A stretch of DNA of 64,000 bases from Sneathiella chungangensis (GCF_009882935.1 NZ_WTVA01000015.1:1097209-1161208); one strand, 5' to 3'; positions 38,649 through 47,760 are shown, counted from the stretch's first letter. Program-made: numbers and translations. The notes: generated by a model not told the origin, from the sequence alone.

Positions 38649-39914
38649 TCAGGGCAGGGTCAACCGTAGCTGATCCGGGTGCATCAGATCGGGCACAACC
38701 TGTTCTCCAGTATGAAGCTTTTCCCTGATCTTTCCGATAAACTTGTTCGGCAGAAGAAGCTCGACATACCTTGCATGAATCTCGATGCGACTTATAAATT
38801 TGAGCGGGTCCTCCTGCTGTTTGGGCAGAAGACGGGTCAGTGTCTTGATCATCCGACTTTCAAGCGTTGCCGCAGAGACACGTCGTGGTGCGTTGTCCTG
38901 CTGGTCCCGTTTTGCCCCCCACTGCAAAGAGGCGGACACATAATAGCGATACAGCTTACCGCTGCGCCCATGGGCGAAGGTTGGGGACATCGGTTGCCCG
39001 TCCGTATCGAAGAGGCGCCCCGCGAGCGGCGACCCTGCAACACTCTTTCCGGTCGCCTTGCGACGCCGGCTGTTCTCGTCCAGCTGTGCCTGCACCGCGA
39101 CAAAGAGTTCCTCGTCGATAATGGCCTCGTGCAGGCCGGGATGAGACTGATCCTTGTGGGGAACCTCGCCGAGATAGACACGGCTGCGCAGCAGATGATA
39201 CAGCGCCCCGCGGCTGAAGGGCTGGCCTCCGATGGTTCTTCCTTTCAGCGTTGTCCGGACCTTTGATCGAATACCCTTTTCTTTTAGGTCTCTTACCAGA
39301 GCATGAACGGATTTGAGTTCAAGATATCTCTCAAAGATCCTGCGGACTGTCTCCGCCTCCGCTTTATTTATCCGCAAAGCATAAGAACCGGCCTCCGGCA
39401 GATCATAGCCGAGCGGCGGACTGCCGCCCATCCACATGCCCTTCTTCTTGGAGGCAGCGATCTTGTCGCGGATCCGCTCTCCGGTGACTTCCCGTTCGAA
39501 CTGGGCAAAGGAGAGCAGTACATTGAGGGTCAGCCGTCCCATGCTGGAGGTGGTGTTGAAGGATTGCGTGACACTTACGAAACTAACGTCGTGCTGCTCG
39601 AACAACTCCACCATGCGGGCAAAATCCGCAAGTGAACGCGTCAACCGGTCTATCTTGTAGACGACGACAATGTCGATCTTTCCCAATGAGATATCGGCAA
39701 GCAGTTGTTTTAGGCCGGGCCGCTCCATACTGCCACCGGAATAGTCGCCATCGTCATAGCGGGCGGGGAGGGCCCGCCAGCCTTCGCTGGCCTGGCTCTT
39801 AATGTAAGCCTCACAGGCTTCATGCTGGGCATCAAGGCTGTTGAAGCTTTGATCGAGCCCTTCCTCGGAGCTCTTGCGGGTATAGAGGGCGCAGCGTCGG
39901 GGAGGGGGCTTCAT
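38649..39914 (-). CDS. Serine recombinase (resolvase/invertase family, large form)
   Basis: 421 residues. N-terminal resolvase domain with the catalytic serine in YTRKSSEEG (Ser15 or Ser16), VVVYKIDRLTRSLADFA and LNVLLSFAQFEREVTGERI; then the recombinase domain (about 175-290; GYDLPEAGSYALRINKAEAE) and a shorter C-terminal region lacking an obvious zinc ribbon. It may integrate, excise or invert DNA. Cotranscribed with DUF2924 (4-base overlap) and DUF3489; this trio is common in alphaproteobacterial accessory regions and is of unknown purpose. Confidence 0.9.
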   Translation of the reverse strand: MKPPPRRCALYTRKSSEEGLDQSFNSLDAQHEACEAYIKSQASEGWRALPARYDDGDYSGGSMERPGLKQLLADISLGKIDIVVVYKIDRLTRSLADFARMVELFEQHDVSFVSVTQSFNTTSSMGRLTLNVLLSFAQFEREVTGERIRDKIAASKKKGMWMGGSPPLGYDLPEAGSYALRINKAEAETVRRIFERYLELKSVHALVRDLKEKGIRSKVRTTLKGRTIGGQPFSRGALYHLLRSRVYLGEVPHKDQSHPGLHEAIIDEELFVAVQAQLDENSRRRKATGKSVAGSPLAGRLFDTDGQPMSPTFAHGRSGKLYRYYVSASLQWGAKRDQQDNAPRRVSAATLESRMIKTLTRLLPKQQEDPLKFISRIEIHARYVELLLPNKFIGKIREKLHTGEQVVPDLMHPDQLRLTLP

Positions 39915-40327
39915 GGAGCATCCTCCCGCAGTCCGAAGAAGCGCGGTCCGTTCCAGCGGGTGCCGGTCGCGGCGCGTGCAATGGCCGAGAGGCTGGGGTA
40001 AGTCTCTCCCTCCCAGAGAAAGCCATCCGCCCTGACCACAACCTCGATCTGCCGACCCTGCCAGTCGCGCCGCAGGATGGCCCCATCCCCCAGAGCACGG
40101 CCTTCGGGAGCTATGGCCCCGCGCCGGCGCAGCAAACGGCGTGTCTCGGGCGTGAGTCCGCCCAAAGCTTCCGCCTGCAGACGCCAGGCCAGCAGCAGAC
40201 GGAGCAGCTCCTCGGAGCGCAGTTTGGGCGGTGGCCCGACGTGCACGGCCCAGATTGATCGCAGATCACCCAGTCCAAGCACCTCCAGTGATTTGATCTC
40301 TTTCTCAAGATCTGAACCACCCGTCAT
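39911..40327 (-). CDS. DUF2924 family protein
   Basis: 138 residues from the ATG at 40327. Contains LGDLRSIWAVHVGPPPKLRS, RRRGAIAPEGRALGDGAILRR-type sequence and a C-terminal YPSLSAIARAATGTRWNGPR segment, the usual DUF2924 features (the last part looks like a small DNA- or protein-binding fold). Function unknown; associated with serine recombinases. Overlaps both neighbours by 4 bases, so it is translationally coupled with them. Confidence 0.85.
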   Translation of the reverse strand: MTGGSDLEKEIKSLEVLGLGDLRSIWAVHVGPPPKLRSEELLRLLLAWRLQAEALGGLTPETRRLLRRRGAIAPEGRALGDGAILRRDWQGRQIEVVVRADGFLWEGETYPSLSAIARAATGTRWNGPRFFGLREDAP

Positions 40328-40605
40328 TCCGTCTCTCCGATCCGGTATCGACGGATGCCGTCGATCTTCTCTGATGTTATCACATGGCCTTTCTTCTTTA
40401 ATGAGCCGGCAATCGCGCCCCGCACCGAATGGATCTGCCATCCGGTAATAGTGCAAAGCTCCTCAAGAGACGCGCCCTTCTTCTGACGAAGAAGAGTGAC
40501 CACCCGGTCGAGTTTGGAAGGTTTGGCTGTTGCGGCTTTGCTAACCGCTGCAGTGTTTGCTTTGCTCTTCTTGTGGTTGGATGATTTGGGAGTTTGGGAT
40601 GCCAT
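40324..40605 (-). CDS. DUF3489 family protein
   Basis: 93 residues from the ATG at 40605, which has AGGAGG upstream. A lysine/alanine-rich N-terminus leads into a helix-turn-helix-like core: SKLDRVVTLLRQKKGASLEE, WQIHSVRGAIAGSLKKKGHV, typical of DUF3489. Likely DNA-binding. First gene of the recombinase module. Confidence 0.88.
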   Translation of the reverse strand: MASQTPKSSNHKKSKANTAAVSKAATAKPSKLDRVVTLLRQKKGASLEELCTITGWQIHSVRGAIAGSLKKKGHVITSEKIDGIRRYRIGETE

Positions 40606-40803
40606 AGTTTGTCCTCCTGTTATCGGGCGGAACCCTTCCGTCCCTACCGACAACAGCCCGGCAGACGGGCATAGCAACAGTGACGCTCCTTTGTGCGCCG
40701 AAGTCCAGTCTTTCTCCCCCGTTGAGGGCTATAAAGGTTGGCGGCTATTGGATTCTTCTATAAAATACTACATATGGTGTAATTATGTCATTGGATATAC
40801 GAG

Positions 40804-42648
40804 ATGAATGAAGGGCCAGACATTAAAAACCAGTTGAGCGTGACCTATCTTCGGTTAAGCGATCTGGTGCCGGATCCGAGAAATGCGCGCACCCATTCGA
40901 AAAAGCAGATCGAGCAGATCAGAGCGTCGATCGAGGAGTTCGGTTTTACCAACCCGATCCTGGCTGATCCTCAAGGCAATCTGATTGCCGGACACGGACG
41001 CTTGCTTGCAGCTAAGGCGATGGGCCTGAATGAAGTGCCGGTTATTACCCTCACGGGACTCACAGAAACGCAAAAGCGCGCCCTTCGCCTGGCGGATAAC
41101 AAGATAGCGCTTAATGCCGGCTGGGATCTCGAGGTGCTGAAGCTGGAGCTTTCTGAACTCGCCACGCTTGATGTCGATATGGATGTGACGCTCACCGGGT
41201 TCTCGACAGGAGAGATCGATGTAATCCTGGACGGGCAGGATGATCCCGATGATGAGGTTATTCCCGCCGTTCCGGAAACGCCCAGAACCAAAGCGCGGGA
41301 TATCTGGATACTGGGCGATCACCGTATCGGTTGCGGCGATGGCCGGGAACCTGCCTTCTTAAAAAGAGTGGTTGGTACAGATGCACAGGTCGATGCGGCC
41401 TTCCTCGATCCACCCTATAATGTCCGGATCAGTGGTCATGCCAATACCGGCGACCGGCATCGGGAGTTCGCCATGGCCTCGGGCGAGATGAGTGAGACAG
41501 AGTTCCGCACCTTCCTCAAAGAGACACTCGGCGCCTGCGCCACTGTCTCCCGCGATGGCGCCGTTCACTTTGTCTGTATGGACTGGCGGCATATGGAGGA
41601 TGTAACCGCTGTTGCCCATGATATCTATGGGGCCTTTCTTAATCTTTGCATCTGGAACAAGTCCAATGCCGGCATGGGTTCGCTCTATCGCTCGAAGCAT
41701 GAACTGATATTTGTCTATCGGGTCGGGGAGGCGGCGCATCTCAATATGGTGGAACTTGGCAAGCATGGCCGCAACCGGACCAATGTCTGGGATTATGCGT
41801 CGGTCAATTCCTTCCGTGGGAGCCGCCGCGAGGATCTTGTGCTGCATCCCACGGTCAAGCCGACGGGACTGGTGACGGATGCGATCAAGGATATAACCCG
41901 GCATGGGGACCTCGTCCTCGATATCTTTCTGGGCTCGGGCACGACCCTGATTGCGGCCGAACGGGCAGGGCGCCGCTTCCGCGGTGTGGAGATTGATCCG
42001 GCCTATGTCGATGTCGCCCTTGAGCGATGGTCTGCGCTGTCGGGCAAGGAGCCACGCCTTGAGGAGAGAGAGGAAATGACGGACAAACCAACACGAGGCA
42101 ATCCTCCCGTCTCGGGGCGGTTCAAGAAGGGCCAGAGCGGAAACCTCAAGGGTCGCCCGAAATCGAAAGTTGAGACTTCCAAAACGTCTGCCGTCGAAGT
42201 GATCCTGGACAAGACCCTCACGGTTATGCGCGGTGGAGTTCCGCGTGAGATCACCATGGAAGAAGCTTTGCAGCAACACACGCTTCAACAGGCCTTGGAG
42301 GGGAACCGTTCGGCGCAGCGTGAGGTGCTGAAATGGATTGCAAAAAGAGACAAATACTTTGCAGCAGAAAACCAACGGAAATCTCCGCAAGTGGTGACGT
42401 CCAGGATAACGACAGATCCCGCCAATGCGGATGACGCCCTGTTGCTGCTTGAAATTACAGCTCTTGACCCCAGGCGTCAGGACATTAAGGCAGATCGGCC
42501 ACAAATGTTGCTCGAGCCCTGGGCGGTGCAGGCGGCGTTGAGCCGGCGTCGCGGGGGCCAGAAGCTGATCGAAACGGAAGTCGCGGATATTCGTCGCTGT
42601 ACACGGGATCCGGATAGTCTGAACTGGCCGAGAGGGACGGACGTATGA
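40804..42648 (+). CDS. ParB-like/DNA methyltransferase fused to DUF5681
   Basis: 614 residues. ParB/sulfiredoxin-like nuclease-fold domain (about 10-120; IEEFGFTNPILADPQGNLIA, GHGRLLAAKAMGL), then a beta-class amino-methyltransferase with DPPY in AAFLDPPYNVRISG and SAM motif DIFLGSGTTLIAAERAGRRF, then a C-terminal DUF5681 domain from about residue 425 (FKKGQSGNLKGRPKSK). The last domain is usually a separate gene; an internal ATG at 42076 preceded by GAGAGAGGAA could make it alone. It probably modifies adenine or cytosine in DNA. No matching restriction gene is nearby. Confidence 0.88.
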   Translation: MNEGPDIKNQLSVTYLRLSDLVPDPRNARTHSKKQIEQIRASIEEFGFTNPILADPQGNLIAGHGRLLAAKAMGLNEVPVITLTGLTETQKRALRLADNKIALNAGWDLEVLKLELSELATLDVDMDVTLTGFSTGEIDVILDGQDDPDDEVIPAVPETPRTKARDIWILGDHRIGCGDGREPAFLKRVVGTDAQVDAAFLDPPYNVRISGHANTGDRHREFAMASGEMSETEFRTFLKETLGACATVSRDGAVHFVCMDWRHMEDVTAVAHDIYGAFLNLCIWNKSNAGMGSLYRSKHELIFVYRVGEAAHLNMVELGKHGRNRTNVWDYASVNSFRGSRREDLVLHPTVKPTGLVTDAIKDITRHGDLVLDIFLGSGTTLIAAERAGRRFRGVEIDPAYVDVALERWSALSGKEPRLEEREEMTDKPTRGNPPVSGRFKKGQSGNLKGRPKSKVETSKTSAVEVILDKTLTVMRGGVPREITMEEALQQHTLQQALEGNRSAQREVLKWIAKRDKYFAAENQRKSPQVVTSRITTDPANADDALLLLEITALDPRRQDIKADRPQMLLEPWAVQAALSRRRGGQKLIETEVADIRRCTRDPDSLNWPRGTDV

Positions 42649-43211
42649 TGGATGATGGAAGCGGAGGCGACAGGGAGGCGGGGTATAAAAAGCCGCCTGT
42701 CGCGACGCGATTTAAGAAGGGCCAGAGCGGCAATCCAAAGGGTCGTCCGAGGGGACGCTACAGCGAAGCGCCCTATGAGGCGGTACTGGGCCAGCTGGTG
42801 ACGATCCGGGAGGAAGGCGTTGAGCGCAAAGTCACAGCGGAGGAAGCTTTCATACTGCGGATTACCAAGCGCGGGCTGGAAGGGGATATCTCGGCTGCCC
42901 GGTATACCATGACTATTATCGCGGAAGGGAAAGCGCTGCGGGCCGTCAATGATCCGGGTTTCTCCGAGATGATTATAAACGCGGTCTCGCCCGGGAGCGT
43001 CAACACAGCCCTCGAACCTTTGCGGATGGCAAAGAAACTTGATGCTTATCGAGACACCGCCCGTATGGCGTTGGAGCCCTGGATTGTCGAGGCCGCCCTC
43101 GAACGCCTCGGGGAGCGGCGTCTCACCCGGGAGAAGCAGCGCACTATCGTCAAAGCAACACGGACGCCCTGGAAGGTCAGCTGGCCTGACTGGTGGGAGG
43201 AGAGGCCGTAG
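42645..43211 (+). CDS. DUF5681 family protein
   Basis: 188 residues. N-terminal RFKKGQSGNPKGRPRGRYSE is the DUF5681 signature, found in proteins near phage terminases. The rest is helical (EEAFILRITKRGLEGDISAA). ATG overlaps the preceding gene's stop by 4 bases. A second member beside the DUF5681 domain fused to the methyltransferase. Confidence 0.85.
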   Translation: MMDDGSGGDREAGYKKPPVATRFKKGQSGNPKGRPRGRYSEAPYEAVLGQLVTIREEGVERKVTAEEAFILRITKRGLEGDISAARYTMTIIAEGKALRAVNDPGFSEMIINAVSPGSVNTALEPLRMAKKLDAYRDTARMALEPWIVEAALERLGERRLTREKQRTIVKATRTPWKVSWPDWWEERP

Positions 43212-43243
43212 GCAGCTGGCGATTGTAAGGAGCCACTAGTAGG

Positions 43244-43518
43244 ATAATCGATGTGAAAACTCCCAATTCCCGTTCCGGCGACGAGAGTAGACGATGCTGA
43301 ACCTCAGGCGCATGCAAAGCTTAAAAAAATTCGTTTCCACTCACGCGTCCCTCCACAATCATTTCAAACATGAGCGTCACCTAACCAAGCGAAAAATATT
43401 CAAGCTTCAACGCCATGCCGCGCTGGCCGAGTGGCAACAACTTAGCGCGGCATAATAGGGGCAGGTTTGAGCCATTTTGCGCTAAACTGAGACGTAATCG
43501 CATTCGTCTGACACCGCC
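43244..43518 (+). pseudogene. IS6-family 3' remnant
   Basis: Homologous to the last third of the transposase at 34.7 kb (HNHFKHERHLTKRKIFKLQR, ending AEWQQLSAA) with an in-frame TAG where the intact copies have CAG, followed by the right terminal repeat (read inward GGCGGTGTCAGACGAAT). The 5' two thirds are missing. Same orientation as the other copies. Confidence 0.9.
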
Positions 43519-43569
43519 CAAATTAGTGTATCTCAAAGTAAGCATGAATGCACACCAGTATGACGGCAG

Positions 43570-44196
43570 TTATTGAACTAGCGTAAGAAACGCCAAGCCA
43601 TACACAACAAATGCCCAGCCAGTTCCTAGTTGCACAAGCTTCAATCCTCGTTGTGACAAAAACTGGCGATGGAACAGTCGGACTAGCACAACGATTATCA
43701 TGTGAGCTAGATAGCACAATATCGAAAAAGTAAATCCCATGATGGCAGCCTGTGGCAGCATTGGTATGTTCGGCGCCAAGAACGGGAGAAACAGCGCAGA
43801 CAACAACAGAATGGCTTTTGGGTTCGTCACAGCTACAACCAAAGCCTCAATGAATAGTGCCCGAGGTTGGATTTGGTTCCGTGCCTCTAATGTAACGGCA
43901 GGAGAATTCGGATCGCGCGCGATCAAATTGCGAATGCCGAGTACGATCAGATAGCCAGCTCCACACCATTTGACTAGCATGAATACAGTCGGCGCCGTAT
44001 TCAACAGCATGCCCAGCCCAAATGTAACGGCAAAACCAAGGATGAGTAGGCCGATGCTATTACCTAGTGCTGACCAAGCCGTGGCTCGACCGCCAAACCG
44101 GACAGTATTGTGGAGTGCGAGCAGCATCGCCGGGCCAGGGCTTAACGCTGGTGCGATGCTGATCAGGATGAATAGAGTCCAATTGGTGATACTCAT
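43570..44196 (-). CDS. LysE/RhtB family amino-acid exporter
   Basis: 208 residues, six membrane helices; N-terminus ISIAPALSPGPAMLLALHNT is the LysE-superfamily signature. Exports an amino acid or related small molecule to avoid excess. The start overlaps the stop of the upstream binding-protein-fold gene, so the two are coupled; placed at the edge of the amino-acid catabolic island. Confidence 0.9.
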   Translation of the reverse strand: MSITNWTLFILISIAPALSPGPAMLLALHNTVRFGGRATAWSALGNSIGLLILGFAVTFGLGMLLNTAPTVFMLVKWCGAGYLIVLGIRNLIARDPNSPAVTLEARNQIQPRALFIEALVVAVTNPKAILLLSALFLPFLAPNIPMLPQAAIMGFTFSILCYLAHMIIVVLVRLFHRQFLSQRGLKLVQLGTGWAFVVYGLAFLTLVQ

Positions 44197-45200
44197 AGCG
44201 CGGCCGCCGGCTCAACTACGGCATAATGATGGCCGGAGCTCTCACCGTCGCTGTCGAACGATAGCCTTCCAATACATGTCTCGAACTGGTAGCCGTGAAT
44301 AATCATGGCGACATCAGGAGGTTTGGGGCTCGCCGAGCGGGTCAACGCCTCAAGCAAAACCTCCCCAGCGGCTTGGCCGAGAAGCCGATACTGCTGGAAT
44401 TGGTCATCCGATCCAGTGTTCTGTCCGTTGGGCAGCAAGCGAACGAACCTTAGCGTCCGCCGAGCACTGGCAGAGAGGCCGGTAAGATCAACGTTCCCGC
44501 CAGCCTCGAAACAAAGTAAGAGGCTATTTGGTTGGGTGACGCCTAGGTGAAGCAGGACGCGGCGCATAATTTCAGCATTATGCCCAGCGTAAAAAATGGC
44601 CCGTGGATAGTTTGAATCTGCACCACGGAAGATTTTTGCGAGATTTGTATCCCTCTCGATGTAAAGAACTTTGCACGTTTTGCGGCGGTGATGCTTCAAA
44701 CGATCGAGCAGCGCCTGTTTCTGGCTGTCGCCGGTGACGCCAGCTTCTGCAACGATCGCAAAAGCATGTCTCGGAAACTCAGCCGTTGCATAGTCGATCA
44801 TGAGTTCGGCTTGCCGCCCATCATTGCCACAGATCCTGAACTGGAGACCGTTATCGGATAGGTGTATGCCGTTGCTTGTCGCAGCCGGGATGAGATGCAG
44901 CATGCCTGCTGCTCGGTAAATATTCAAAGCGGCGCTTGTTGCATCCGAGCATAAATGTACTATAACAAAACGCGTATCAGTGCTGAAAATCCCAATCGCC
45001 TTGCGGATTGCTTGAGAAGCATCGCATGCGTCATCATAAATTTCAGGCCGTATTTTCTCGCTAAGGTCGCCAATGTCTCTTAGCTGTCTAAATGCTAATT
45101 CAACCCCATTCATCAAGGCTTTACATACGTTTGACATGGGGCCGCGCCGTGCTGTGACGACGACTATACGAGTGTGATGGCTTGGAGGCACGAGTCTCAT
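44193..45200 (-). CDS. Type 1 periplasmic-binding-fold protein without signal peptide
   Basis: 335 residues with the Leu/Ile/Val-binding-protein fold: IVVVTARRGPMSNVCKALMN at the start, LIPAATSNGIHLSDNGLQFR, and a later IFYAGHNAEIMRRVLLHLGV. The binding fold begins about ten residues after the start with no signal peptide, so it is expected to stay in the cytoplasm. That resembles AmiC, a cytosolic ligand sensor, rather than a transport protein. Coupled to the exporter gene (4-base overlap), which it may regulate or serve. Confidence 0.75.
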   Translation of the reverse strand: MRLVPPSHHTRIVVVTARRGPMSNVCKALMNGVELAFRQLRDIGDLSEKIRPEIYDDACDASQAIRKAIGIFSTDTRFVIVHLCSDATSAALNIYRAAGMLHLIPAATSNGIHLSDNGLQFRICGNDGRQAELMIDYATAEFPRHAFAIVAEAGVTGDSQKQALLDRLKHHRRKTCKVLYIERDTNLAKIFRGADSNYPRAIFYAGHNAEIMRRVLLHLGVTQPNSLLLCFEAGGNVDLTGLSASARRTLRFVRLLPNGQNTGSDDQFQQYRLLGQAAGEVLLEALTRSASPKPPDVAMIIHGYQFETCIGRLSFDSDGESSGHHYAVVEPAAAL

Positions 45201-45228
45201 TGTTAATGTCCGGAGCAGAAAGAATCAT

Positions 45229-45289
45229 TTTAATTGTTGACAAACATTTAATTCATATGCATACATTAATGCAACAATTAAATTTGTCA
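45229..45289. promoter_or_regulatory. Divergent control region with long dyads
   Basis: TTTAATTGTTG (45229-45239) and CAACAATTAAA (45272-45282) are perfect 11-bp inverted arms; TGACAAA (45238-45244) and TTTGTCA (45283-45289) form a second, overlapping dyad. A TTGACA box lies within (45237-45242), with CATACA 17 bases on as a poor -10. Lies between the divergent sensor and aminotransferase genes; a regulator site is likely, the protein unknown. Confidence 0.55.
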
Positions 45290-45313
45290 GACACATTTAT
45301 CAAGGAGCGGTGC

Positions 45314-46528
45314 ATGTCGCGGAGAGCATCAGATGAAGAGTTGGTGGCGGGTAGAGATGTCACTTTACCAAGCGATGCTGAACTGAATATGTCGACGGGG
45401 CCGGTTCACGTGTCGGATCATGTATTGCGCTCGCAGTTGAGCGCTGCGTTTTCACCGCATCATGAAAATTTTCGCTCGATCTATCTGGATCTTTGCGATC
45501 GCGTGAAAAGAGTCCTGCGGACGGAGCAGGACCTGCTTATCATGCACGGCTCGATCCGGGTCGGTCTTGATATTGTGTTGGCGAATATGATCGGTCCCGG
45601 CGCCAAGATTCTGGCGCTAAGCAATGGTTACTGGGGTAGTTACATTGCGGACAACGCCCGTGCACACGGTGCGGATGTGATCGTGTATGAATCAAATCCC
45701 TGGCATCCAATTGACGCCGAAGAAGTCGACCGAATTCTGTCGCAGCACCCTGATATAGATATGGTAACGGCGGTTCATATAGAGACGAGTACCGGGATTA
45801 AAAATGCAATCCGAGAGATCGGCGGTGTGGTGGCCAAGTATAATGCCATATTCTTCGTGGATACGGCGTGTTCGGCTGGTGCAATCGCTGTAAATACCGA
45901 TGATTGGAAGATCGATATCTCGGTGACCGGTACTCAGAAGACATTTGGCAGCCTGCCGGGCCTCAGCATTATTACGATGAGCGAGAAGGCGTGGGCGACG
46001 TATGAACGAGCGCCGGGAACAGGGAGGCCGGGACACCTCAATCTGCGTTACCTGTTCGACGCCAATCTCCAGGAGATCGTTCGTCCGGCTTATACGCAGC
46101 CGACGTCCTTAATTGTCGCTTTCAACGCGGCAATAGAAGAAATTGAGCGTGAAGGCATAGACAACTGGTTTCATCTGCATGCGGATGCCGGCGCATTGCT
46201 GTTAAAGTCGTTGCGAGAGAAGGGTTTTGAATTGATTGCAGACGAACACCGAAACATATCCGGAACGGGAGACGATGCGGATTTCTCTTGTACCGTATTC
46301 GCCGTGAAAGTACCGGACGGTCTTGACGAAACCGCCTTCCGGAACGAGTTGCGCAGAGCATTCGGTATCTTCGTCATAGGGAACGTCGGGGCCTTGGCCG
46401 GTCTGTCTTTTCGGATCGGGTTGATGAGTTCGGTTCAGATGAATCCGCGGAACATCCTTGCGACCGTCGCGGCACTCTCCGAGACTCGTGATAAGCTGTG
46501 CCGCGACAAAGGAAAAAGAGGATTATAG
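45314..46528 (+). CDS. Class V aminotransferase (alanine-glyoxylate/serine-pyruvate type)
   Basis: 404 residues from ATG 45314 (AAGGAG upstream); the frame extends 44 codons further but through the operator region. PLP fold type I: IMHGSIRVGLDIVLANMIGP, FFVDTACSAGAIAVNTDDWK, and the PLP lysine in VTGTQKTFGSLPGLSI. Related enzymes move amino groups from serine, alanine or 2-aminoethylphosphonate to a keto acid; substrate here unknown. First gene of a long plus-strand run including the amino-acid importer. Confidence 0.85.
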   Translation: MSRRASDEELVAGRDVTLPSDAELNMSTGPVHVSDHVLRSQLSAAFSPHHENFRSIYLDLCDRVKRVLRTEQDLLIMHGSIRVGLDIVLANMIGPGAKILALSNGYWGSYIADNARAHGADVIVYESNPWHPIDAEEVDRILSQHPDIDMVTAVHIETSTGIKNAIREIGGVVAKYNAIFFVDTACSAGAIAVNTDDWKIDISVTGTQKTFGSLPGLSIITMSEKAWATYERAPGTGRPGHLNLRYLFDANLQEIVRPAYTQPTSLIVAFNAAIEEIEREGIDNWFHLHADAGALLLKSLREKGFELIADEHRNISGTGDDADFSCTVFAVKVPDGLDETAFRNELRRAFGIFVIGNVGALAGLSFRIGLMSSVQMNPRNILATVAALSETRDKLCRDKGKRGL

Positions 46529-46530
46529 AA

Positions 46531-46878
46531 ATGTCGAAAGCGACAAACGCAAAACGTGTGCATATTGCCCTTGCTGTTGATGATCTAGAGGACGCCATCG
46601 CGGAATTCACAGAACGGCTGGGTGTTCCGCCGCGAGCCATTGCGGGTGGGGAATATGCGCTCTTTCTTACGCCGATCTTGAACTTGTCGATCTCCGAGGT
46701 GGCTGGTCAGGCAGGAAAGCTGAGGCATCTCGGTTTTGAAGATGACACAGCGCCATCGTTCACGATCGAAACAGATTCCAACGGATTTATCTGGGAGCAC
46801 TTCACGCTTGGTCAACAGGCGGAAGAAATCAATGCATACTGGCCTAAAACGGGCTGGAACCCGGGTCCCGAGGAGTAG
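46531..46878 (+). CDS. VOC/glyoxalase-like small protein
   Basis: 115 residues with the start of a VOC fold (VHIALAVDDLEDAIAEFTER, then LGVPPRAIAGGEYALFL) and DSNGFIWEHFTLGQQAEE near the end; ends WPKTGWNPGPEE. One betaalphabetabetabeta unit set is short for the family. Metal residues His/Glu are plausible but unproven. Two bases after the aminotransferase gene; could isomerise or bind the small molecule handled by this cluster. Confidence 0.65.
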   Translation: MSKATNAKRVHIALAVDDLEDAIAEFTERLGVPPRAIAGGEYALFLTPILNLSISEVAGQAGKLRHLGFEDDTAPSFTIETDSNGFIWEHFTLGQQAEEINAYWPKTGWNPGPEE

Positions 46879-46929
46879 AGGGCCTGACGCAGGACCTATT
46901 GAAACCAGCTCTTATAGAGGGAGGCTGAA

Positions 46930-47745
46930 ATGCATAAACTACTAAAAATGGGCGCGCTCGTCGTGGTCATGATCACGATGGCAACAGCTGCCATTGCAGA
47001 TGGCACGAAAAGTCGTCTTGAGGAGATAAAGGAGCGCGGATATCTGATCGTCGGCGTTACTTCTGAAGCACCCCCGTTCGGCTTTATCGATGATAAGAAC
47101 GAACTCGTCGGATATGAGATCGACGTCGCTAAACTTATTGCTAAGGCTTTTTTCAAGGACGAGAACAAGATTGAGTTTGTAAAGCAGTCGTTCTCGGCCA
47201 GATGGTCGAATATCGATACCGGAAAGATCGACTTTGGCATTCAAGTTACGACGGTATATCCAGAGCGCCTGCTTCGGGTGGCGTTCACGCGGCCATATAT
47301 CAACAGCGGTACTGCAGTTGTTGTGCGTAAAGCGGATGGGATCAGCACGATTGCGGACCTGAACAAAGACGGTATCCGCGCCGGATTGATTACGAACCCG
47401 CAGCAGGAAGAGCGCCGCAAGCGCTATTTCCCGAAGACAACGCCGGTAACGTTCGATGGTTGGACGCCGATGTTACTTGGGCTGCGGGCAAACCGCGTCG
47501 ATCTGATCCAGATGGACCTGCCGCAGGCGCAATGGTTCGCGGCAACCAGCGACGACCTGCTTGTGCTTCCCGGTTTGATTAGTGAGCCGACTTACAACGC
47601 GATATTCTCAAAGCACGGCGACTTTCCACTTTGGCTGGCGCTCGACCAACTAGTGGCAAGCATGCGAGGGGGGCCGTTGTACGCGGAATACACCGCAATC
47701 TTTAAGAAATGGTTTGGCGTAGAGCCAGAGCGGGTATCTCCCTAA
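46930..47745 (+). CDS. Polar amino-acid ABC transporter substrate-binding protein
   Basis: 271 residues: signal peptide (MGALVVVMITMATAAIA, cleavage near ADG), then the SBP_bac_3 fold with LIVGVTSEAPPFGFIDDKNE and LVGYEIDVAKLIAKAF. Binds an amino acid in the periplasm and hands it to the two permeases downstream. A strong intergenic hairpin after it would let it be made in excess. Confidence 0.92.
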   Translation: MHKLLKMGALVVVMITMATAAIADGTKSRLEEIKERGYLIVGVTSEAPPFGFIDDKNELVGYEIDVAKLIAKAFFKDENKIEFVKQSFSARWSNIDTGKIDFGIQVTTVYPERLLRVAFTRPYINSGTAVVVRKADGISTIADLNKDGIRAGLITNPQQEERRKRYFPKTTPVTFDGWTPMLLGLRANRVDLIQMDLPQAQWFAATSDDLLVLPGLISEPTYNAIFSKHGDFPLWLALDQLVASMRGGPLYAEYTAIFKKWFGVEPERVSP

Positions 47746-47760
47746 CCCGTGGCATCGGAC

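Noticed and set aside
40804..42648. Restriction-modification system
   Set aside because: A methyltransferase is present, but no restriction endonuclease gene lies near; the ParB domain and DUF5681 suggest a phage or island-type orphan methyltransferase.
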